From positions 1 through 10,413 of the forward strand of contig CAKTAM010000064.1 in NCBI GenBank assembly GCA_934527255.1: DNA of 10,413 nucleotides, in the 5' to 3' direction. Position 1 is the stretch's first letter. The number at the start of each line of letters is the position of its first letter. Made by a program: the position numbers and the translations under genes. This DNA comes from an uncultured Oscillospiraceae bacterium (GTDB lineage: Bacteria > Bacillota > Clostridia > Oscillospirales > Ruminococcaceae). Below are positions 6,440 through 10,413 of this stretch, one piece after another. The notes below the pieces were generated by a model. That model searched no databases. It was not told the origin of the DNA and saw nothing but the letters and a program-made list of their open reading frames with translations.

Positions 6440-6472
6440 AAAAAAACGCAGCGGAACAAAAGGTTTCCCCGC
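6440..6472 (-). terminator. Likely minus-strand terminator for the BofC-like gene
   Basis: Read on the minus strand, GCGGGGAA (6472-6465) pairs with TTCCGCTGC (6456-6448), allowing one bulge and one G.U. A G and seven Ts follow (+ strand A run at 6440-6446). It lies about 105 nt past the stop of the minus-strand gene. Confidence 0.5.
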
Positions 6473-6476
6473 AGAC

Positions 6477-6504
6477 CGGGAATTTTCCCGCGCAAACGGG
6501 AAAA
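6477..6504. promoter_or_regulatory. Operator-like palindromes just upstream of a promoter
   Basis: TTTTCCCG (6483-6490) and CGGGAAAA (6497-6504) are perfect 8-nt inverted arms with a 6-nt spacer, ending 2 nt before the -35 box at 6507. A further CGGGAA (6477-6482) can pair with TTCCCG (6485-6490), so the middle arm can join either neighbour. No T run follows on either strand, which argues for a protein-binding site or RNA switch rather than a terminator. Confidence 0.45.
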
Positions 6505-6506
6505 GG

Positions 6507-6535
6507 TTGAAAAAAACAGGGAAGTAGGGTATACT
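6507..6535 (+). promoter_or_regulatory. Strong sigma-A promoter, reading right towards the PBP gene
   Basis: TTGAAA (6507-6512), a 17-nt spacer and TATACT (6530-6535) form a near-consensus vegetative promoter, the best in the window. The predicted start is near 6542. The first + strand gene is the PBP at 6996, so the leader would be about 450 nt and would include the full antisense of the minus-strand gene at 6578-6883. Confidence 0.8.
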
Positions 6536-6577
6536 ATACAAGTCTGCAAGGGGTTTCGGGCAGGGCGGCATCTGCCG

Positions 6578-6883
6578 TCAACCGCCGAAATCCTCCACCA
6601 GCCGCTGCAGCTCCTGCTGCGAGTAGACCGGTATGCCCTCCCGCAGCCGTTCCAGATCTGCGGCGGGCAGCAGCGCCGTGTATACCGGCCAGGTCTGCAC
6701 CGGCGTCTGGCCCCGTACGGGGTAGCGGTACTGTGCAAGGCGGCCGCCGTCGTCTTTCAGTATCCATAGCGGCGCGGCGCTGTCCGCTGCGCCCGGCGGC
6801 GTCAGGCTGCTTCCGGCCGCCCACCAAAGCCCGGCCGCGCCAAACACGGCGACGGCGCAGGCGGCCCATTGTCTGCATTTCAT
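6578..6883 (-). CDS. Small exported protein with BofC C-terminal-like domain
   Basis: The 101-residue product starts with a basic end and a hydrophobic segment (residues about 6-24), typical of a signal anchor or uncleaved signal peptide. The remaining part runs from about residue 40 as WILKDDGGRLAQYRYP through TALLPAADLERLREGIPV to ELQRLVEDFGG. The pattern (an L+.YdGkiaVy-like start, LP..D...L..GI, then EL..LlEDy at the end) matches a small exported family common in Clostridia and resembling the BofC C-terminal domain. BofC in Bacillus tunes the SpoIVB sporulation protease; that role should not be carried over. A perfect AGGAGG lies 7 nt before its ATG, making this a real gene although the opposite strand is the PBP leader. 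It is divergent from the PBP gene (112 bp between starts) and lies wholly inside the PBP leader. No clear promoter of its own was seen. Confidence 0.8.
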   Translation of the reverse strand: MKCRQWAACAVAVFGAAGLWWAAGSSLTPPGAADSAAPLWILKDDGGRLAQYRYPVRGQTPVQTWPVYTALLPAADLERLREGIPVYSQQELQRLVEDFGG

Positions 6884-6890
6884 AAAAGCT

Positions 6891-6896
6891 CCTCCT
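6891..6896 (-). promoter_or_regulatory. Perfect Shine-Dalgarno for the minus-strand gene
   Basis: On the minus strand AGGAGG lies 7 nt before the ATG whose first base is 6883. It is the main evidence that the 101-codon minus-strand frame is translated. Confidence 0.85.
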
Positions 6897-6950
6897 GCCT
6901 TTTCATTTGTGGCAAGTATGGGCTTTTTGAGTGAAAATATACGCGAACCG

Positions 6951-6965
6951 CGCGGCAGGGCCGCG
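6951..6965 (+). other. Hairpin in the PBP leader ahead of the ribosome binding site
   Basis: CGCGGC-agg-GCCGCG is a perfect 6-bp stem with a 3-nt loop, ending 11 nt before the AAGGAGG at 6977. It could affect ribosome access, but its function is unknown. Confidence 0.4.
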
Positions 6966-6976
6966 ACGGAAGAAAA

Positions 6977-6983
6977 AAGGAGG
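6977..6983 (+). promoter_or_regulatory. Shine-Dalgarno that sets the PBP start
   Basis: AAGGAGG lies 12 nt before the ATG at 6996. The spacing is a little long, but no nearer in-frame start exists. The in-frame GTG at 6909 has no such site and sits in the divergent gene's upstream region. Confidence 0.8.
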
Positions 6984-6995
6984 AATCCTGCAAGA

Positions 6996-9425
6996 ATGAG
7001 GGAAAAACGTACCTACAGGCAGGAACCGGCCAAAACGGCGCCGCGTGCCGCAGCGCCGCGCACAGCCGCGCAGCCGCAGGCGCATACCGGCGGCAGCACC
7101 GGCGGTCATCGCAAAAAGAAAAAGGGCAGTGCCTTTGGCCGTTTTCTGCTGGGCCTTTTGAAGTTCTGTGCCGCCATGCTGTGCCTTGGCATTATTGCGG
7201 CCTCGGTGCTGGCCGTCTGGGTCAGCAGCTATCTTGCCAAAGAGACGGCCAACGACGAGGCGCTGCTGGATCTGGACAACCTTAAGCTCAGCTATTCGTC
7301 TGCCATTTATGCCCGCGACAGTGAGACCGGCGAGTTTTACGAGTTTCTACGGCTGGTGGGCGAGGAAAACCGCGAATGGGTCGAGCTGAAGGATGTACCG
7401 GAGCTGGTGCAGAACGCCTTTATCGCCGCGGAGGACCAGAACTTCCGCACCCATAAGGGCTTCAGCATCAAGCGCAATGTGTTTGCCGTGCTCAACGAGT
7501 TCAGCTATAAGCTGACGGGCAAATATCTGGGCAGCGGCATCAAGCAGGGCGCCTCCACCATCGACCAGCAGCTGGTCAAAAACCTGCTGGATGACGATGC
7601 GACGGACGGCACGGCCGGCTACATGCGAAAGATCCGCGAGGTGTTCCGCGCCTATGTGCTGGAGCAGCGCTACTCCAAGGATATGATCCTGGAGGCGTAC
7701 CTCAACGTCATCGGCCTGACCGGCAATACCGCTGGTGTGGAGGCCGGTGCGCAGCGTTATTTCGGCAAAAGCGTCCGGGATGTCAATCTGGTAGAGGCGG
7801 CCAGTCTGGCCTGCATCACCAACAACCCGACCAAGTATAACCCGTGGAACAACCCGGAGGGCCATCTGGAGCGCCGCGACTATGTGCTCAAGTGCATGTG
7901 GGAGCAGGGCTACATCAGCGAAAGCGAATACCAGAACGCTCTGGCAACGCCGCTGTCCTCCTACCTGTATGACAGCAGCACGGCAGAGATCAAGGACGAG
8001 ACCACGGAGGAGGGGCAGGTCACCGGCAACAAGGTCATTCAGGTGACCGACCCGGAAACCGGCGAGCTGGTCGATCAGGTCGTGCCCTACACCTGCCAGT
8101 ACAACTGGTTTGTGGATAAGGTTCTGGACGATGTGACGAACGACCTGATGGAGCAAAAGGGCATGACCCGCGCCGAGGCTTCGTACTACATCTTCAACGG
8201 CGGCCTGAAAATTTACAGCACCATGGATCCCAAGGTGCAGAAAATTGCCGAGCAGACGCTGGCGGATGCGACTATGTTCCCCAAGATCGAGCATACGCTG
8301 ACCAACGATGACGGCACCGTGCAGACCGATGAAAACGGCAACCCCATTGTGGTGACGCCGCAGGCCGGTATGGCCATCATCAACTATGACGGCGAGCTGA
8401 TCGCCGTGGTCGGCGGGCTGGGCACCAAAACGGACGACCGCGCCTTCAACCGCGCCACCGATGCGGTGCGGCCCATCGGCTCGACCATGAAGCCCATCGC
8501 CGCCTATGATCTTGGCATTGAGTATGATCTGATCACTTTCTCCACCTCCATTCAGGATGCCCCCATACAGATACCGGCGGGCAAGGTGGATGCCAGCGCG
8601 GGCGACCCCACCGCCATGGTGGATTGGCCGCGCAACTATGCCGGTACGCCCAGCGGCGATTATTATACAGTCGCCGATGGCCTGGCACGCAGTCTGAACA
8701 CCATCGCCGTGCGGGTGGGCCAGCAGGTAACGCCGGAAAACGCCTATGAATTTCTGACCAGTACCCTGCAGATCTCGTCGCTGGTCTATCCCAACGACGT
8801 CGACCTCGGCCCCATGACGCTGGGCAGCGTGACGCAGGGCATTTCGCCTTACGAGCTGGCAGGCGCTTATATGATCTTCGGCAACGGCGGCAAGTTTACA
8901 ACGCTGCACAGCTACATCTCGGTAGAAGATCGCAGCAGCGATGTGGTGGTCGAGCCGGTCATCACGACGGTGCAGGCCATCAGCGAGGATACCGCCATGA
9001 TCATGAACAAGCTGCTGTACGGCGTTCTGCACTCCAAGGGCGGCACCGGCAACGGCCTGTATGTCGAGGATGAAATGGACAGTGTGGGCAAGACCGGTAC
9101 CACCTCGGACGATAAGGATCACTGGTTTGTCGGCCTGACGCCGTATTACTGCACTGCCACATGGTGGGGCTACGACGATCAGATCCAGCTGGATTGGCGC
9201 GCCTACAGTCAGCACCCGCCGACGATCGCCTGGCGAACGGTGATGAAGGCGGCGCAGGAGGGGCTGGAATTCAAGGCCTTCCCCACCAGCGATAATGTGG
9301 TGACCATCAACTACTGCGCCGAAAGCGACAGCAAGGCGGGCCCGGCCTGCCCGGATGTCCGCACCGGTTACTATAAGGCCGACGGACGCCAGCCGGAGGA
9401 GACCTGCCCCATTCACGGCGGTTAA
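6996..9425 (+). CDS. Class A penicillin-binding protein (bifunctional transglycosylase/transpeptidase)
   Basis: The enzyme polymerises lipid II and cross-links the stem peptides outside the membrane. The 809-residue product has a basic cytoplasmic start (1-49), one membrane helix (about 50-77), a GT51 transglycosylase domain and a transpeptidase domain. Transglycosylase motifs are EDQNFRTHKG with catalytic Glu146, GASTIDQQLVKN (185-196), RKIREVF (211-217), KDMILEAYLN and the YFGKSVRDVNLVEAASLA block. Transpeptidase motifs are STMK (Ser496, Lys499), SLN (566-568) and KTGTT (699-703). All active-site residues needed for both reactions are present. The C-terminal end carries a Cys-containing CPDVRTGYY...CPIHGG segment, seen in clostridial PBPs of this class. 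Length fits PBP1A/PonA-type enzymes, though the exact paralogue name is not clear. The only good upstream promoter is at 6507-6535, beyond the minus-strand gene. A terminator follows at 9470. Confidence 0.97.
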   Translation: MREKRTYRQEPAKTAPRAAAPRTAAQPQAHTGGSTGGHRKKKKGSAFGRFLLGLLKFCAAMLCLGIIAASVLAVWVSSYLAKETANDEALLDLDNLKLSYSSAIYARDSETGEFYEFLRLVGEENREWVELKDVPELVQNAFIAAEDQNFRTHKGFSIKRNVFAVLNEFSYKLTGKYLGSGIKQGASTIDQQLVKNLLDDDATDGTAGYMRKIREVFRAYVLEQRYSKDMILEAYLNVIGLTGNTAGVEAGAQRYFGKSVRDVNLVEAASLACITNNPTKYNPWNNPEGHLERRDYVLKCMWEQGYISESEYQNALATPLSSYLYDSSTAEIKDETTEEGQVTGNKVIQVTDPETGELVDQVVPYTCQYNWFVDKVLDDVTNDLMEQKGMTRAEASYYIFNGGLKIYSTMDPKVQKIAEQTLADATMFPKIEHTLTNDDGTVQTDENGNPIVVTPQAGMAIINYDGELIAVVGGLGTKTDDRAFNRATDAVRPIGSTMKPIAAYDLGIEYDLITFSTSIQDAPIQIPAGKVDASAGDPTAMVDWPRNYAGTPSGDYYTVADGLARSLNTIAVRVGQQVTPENAYEFLTSTLQISSLVYPNDVDLGPMTLGSVTQGISPYELAGAYMIFGNGGKFTTLHSYISVEDRSSDVVVEPVITTVQAISEDTAMIMNKLLYGVLHSKGGTGNGLYVEDEMDSVGKTGTTSDDKDHWFVGLTPYYCTATWWGYDDQIQLDWRAYSQHPPTIAWRTVMKAAQEGLEFKAFPTSDNVVTINYCAESDSKAGPACPDVRTGYYKADGRQPEETCPIHGG

Positions 9426-9469
9426 CGCCCATAAGCGGCGTCGGCGCAGCCGGAGGGAAAAGCCTTTTG

Positions 9470-9509
9470 ACCGCCCGGTCGGGACGCAAAGCCCCGGCCG
9501 GGCGGTTTT
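9470..9509 (+). terminator. Intrinsic terminator of the PBP gene
   Basis: Bases 9470-9483 pair with 9493-9506 over 14 bp with a single T.G wobble (ACCGCCCGG against CCGGGCGGT on the outside). The loop is 9 nt and TTTT ends at 9509. The stem begins 45 nt after the PBP stop. Confidence 0.92.
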
Positions 9510-9554
9510 GCCTGTCGAAAAGACTGCAAAAAGGCAAAAATGCCCGGTGCACTC

Positions 9555-9583
9555 TTGAGAATTGGCCGCGGATGCGGTATGAT
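9555..9583 (+). promoter_or_regulatory. Sigma-A promoter for the ACT-domain gene and aspartate kinase
   Basis: TTGAGA (9555-9560), a 17-nt spacer and TATGAT (9578-9583) form a good vegetative promoter. The predicted transcript start near 9590 gives a 30-nt leader ahead of the ATG at 9620, too short for a riboswitch. Confidence 0.8.
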
Positions 9584-9619
9584 AGAAAAAACAGCGTTCA
9601 AAGTAAGGACGGTGACAAA

Positions 9620-10069
9620 ATGAAAAAGCAGTCCGCATCGGTGCAGCAGCGGTATTTTCTGGTGGCCGAATCGGTTTTGCCCGAGGTGTTCGGCAAGGTG
9701 CTGCAGGTCAAGGAGCTGCTGGAGACCGGCAGCGTGCGCAGCATCTCTACGGCTGTACGGCAGGTGGGCCTTTCCCGCAGTGCGTTTTACAAATATAAGG
9801 ACAGCGTTTTTCCCGCAAGGGATACCCGCCATCTGCTGACACTGCAAACGGTTCTGGTCAACGAGCCGGGCACGCTGCAAAGCCTGCTGGCCCAGCTGTC
9901 GCAGGCGGGGGCCGATGTGGTGACCATTCACCAGCAAAAGCCGCAGGGCGACCTGGCGCAGGTGACGCTGACGGTGGATACCGCCTCCATGCAGCAGGAG
10001 ATGGGCAACGTGTTCGCCGAGCTGAAAAGAAACCCGTCTGTGCGCAGCATCGAAGCCACGACCGACTGA
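9620..10069 (+). CDS. PheB-type HTH/ACT-domain protein
   Basis: The 149-residue product matches the UPF0735/PheB family: RYFLVAESVLPEVF at the start, an HTH-like segment at 41-64 (SISTAVRQVGLSRSAFYKYKD, with the family's SRSAFYKYKD signature), and a C-terminal ACT domain at about 71-146 (LLTLQTVLVNEPGTLQSLL with the NEPG turn, then GADVVTIHQQ). ACT domains bind small ligands, usually amino acids. Family members sit beside pheA, hom or aspartate kinase genes and are thought to sense or regulate these pathways, but the biochemical role is not settled. Here it precedes aspartate kinase by 101 bp and is the first gene after its own promoter, which suggests a link to aspartate-family amino acids. 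The ribosome binding site is AAGGA at 9605-9609, 10 nt before the ATG. The domain call is firm; the ligand is unknown. Confidence 0.92.
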   Translation: MKKQSASVQQRYFLVAESVLPEVFGKVLQVKELLETGSVRSISTAVRQVGLSRSAFYKYKDSVFPARDTRHLLTLQTVLVNEPGTLQSLLAQLSQAGADVVTIHQQKPQGDLAQVTLTVDTASMQQEMGNVFAELKRNPSVRSIEATTD

Positions 10070-10170
10070 TATCGGAACCAGCCGTGCGGCGCCGGAATAC
10101 CATAAAAAAGAGGCAGCCTGCGGCGCACTGTGCGGCGGGCCGTCAATTCTTTGAAGGGACGGGGCTTTTC
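10070..10170 (+). other. Spacer between the ACT gene and aspartate kinase
   Basis: These 101 bp hold GC-rich imperfect inverted repeats (10123-10141 area) but no T run, no clear promoter and no lysine-riboswitch-like length or core. A ribosome binding site (GAAGGGA, 10153-10159) lies 11 nt before the ATG at 10171. Co-transcription of the two genes is likely. Confidence 0.5.
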
Positions 10171-10413
10171 ATGGCTTTGATCGTGCAGAAGTTTGGCGGC
10201 AGCTCGGTGGCTGACCGCGAACGGGTTTTTCGTGCCGCCCGGTTGATCGCACAGGCGCAGCGCGCCGGAGATCAGGTGGTCGCCGTCGTTTCCGCGCAGG
10301 GCGACACGACGGATCACCTGCTTGGGCAGGCGCAGAGCATTTCGCCCAGCCCCAGCCCGCGGGAGCTGGACGCCCTGCTGGCCACGGGCGAGCAGGCCAG
10401 CGCAGCCCTGCTG
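10171..10413 (+). CDS. Aspartate kinase (N-terminal part; runs off the window)
   Basis: Aspartate kinase phosphorylates aspartate with ATP, the entry step to lysine, diaminopimelate, threonine and methionine. The 81 visible codons show MALIVQKFGGSSVADRERV with the KFGG nucleotide-binding motif at residues 7-10 (the usual KFGGTS has Ser here), VVAVVSAQGDTTDHLL (the family VSAMGxTTD segment) and RELDALLATGEQASAALL (the family REMDxLLSTGEQ segment with the substrate-site Glu). The frame is open to the last base. The C-terminal ACT domains that carry feedback control lie outside the window, so the class (lysine-sensitive or threonine-sensitive) cannot be told. The preceding ACT-domain gene on the same likely transcript supports regulation by an amino acid. 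The family is firm; lysC is the likely symbol but the paralogue is open. Confidence 0.93.
   Translation, partial: MALIVQKFGGSSVADRERVFRAARLIAQAQRAGDQVVAVVSAQGDTTDHLLGQAQSISPSPSPRELDALLATGEQASAALL

Noticed and set aside
6909..6995. GTG at 6909 as the PBP start
   Set aside because: It lacks a Shine-Dalgarno sequence, while AAGGAGG precedes the ATG at 6996.
7347..9638. 763-codon open frame on the minus strand opposite the PBP gene
   Set aside because: It mirrors a gene with all PBP catalytic motifs, has no ribosome binding site or recognisable domain, and its openness is expected from GC-rich codon use on the other strand.
10070..10170. Lysine riboswitch or T-box ahead of aspartate kinase
   Set aside because: The 101-bp gap is too short, no core motif is seen and no T-tract terminator follows.

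Overview
The window is GC-rich, low-GC-relative-type (Firmicutes) chromosome: the genes are clostridial in family and order, carry strong AGGAGG-like ribosome binding sites, and are mostly on the + strand. The best fit is an Oscillospiraceae/Ruminococcaceae lineage (Faecalibacterium, Gemmiger or Subdoligranulum-like). This is inferred from GC content, the murG-murA-ftsQ-ftsZ order, the absence of ftsA, and the absence of the spoIIGA-sigE-sigG genes that often follow ftsZ in spore formers. No species can be named from this window alone.

Positions 1-4757 are the end of a division and cell wall (dcw) cluster. It holds the C-terminal two thirds of murG (lipid II synthesis), murA (first committed step of UDP-MurNAc synthesis), a divIB/ftsQ gene with a very long repeat-bearing cytoplasmic tail, and ftsZ. 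ftsZ has its own likely promoter and a hairpin-containing leader of about 130 nt, and ends in a strong intrinsic terminator. Positions 4758-6194 hold a separate unit: an extended -10 promoter, a DivIVA-like coiled-coil gene, and a 15-bp-stem terminator.

Positions 6195-6995 are the most unusual part. About 380 nt of GC-rich, hairpin-rich DNA has no credible gene. Next comes a textbook sigma-A promoter (TTGAAA-17-TATACT) pointing right, with a palindrome just upstream of it. A small exported BofC-C-terminal-like gene follows on the minus strand. The next + strand gene is a class A penicillin-binding protein starting at 6996, so the promoter's transcript would run antisense through the whole small gene before reaching it. 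This is an excludon-like layout.

Positions 6996-9509 are the class A PBP (transglycosylase plus transpeptidase) and its terminator. Positions 9555-10413 start an amino-acid unit: a sigma-A promoter, a PheB-type HTH-ACT regulatory protein, and the first 81 codons of an aspartate kinase.

Together the window makes the peptidoglycan precursor (MurA, MurG), polymerises and cross-links it (PBP), and places the division machine (FtsZ, DivIB, DivIVA-like). It ends in the aspartate pathway, which supplies lysine, threonine and usually the diaminopimelate of the wall. I saw no mobile element, CRISPR array, tRNA or rRNA. No wholly new multi-gene system is evident. The second looks worth taking are the antisense layout at 6507-6995, the DivIB tail repeats, and the divergent FtsZ tail.
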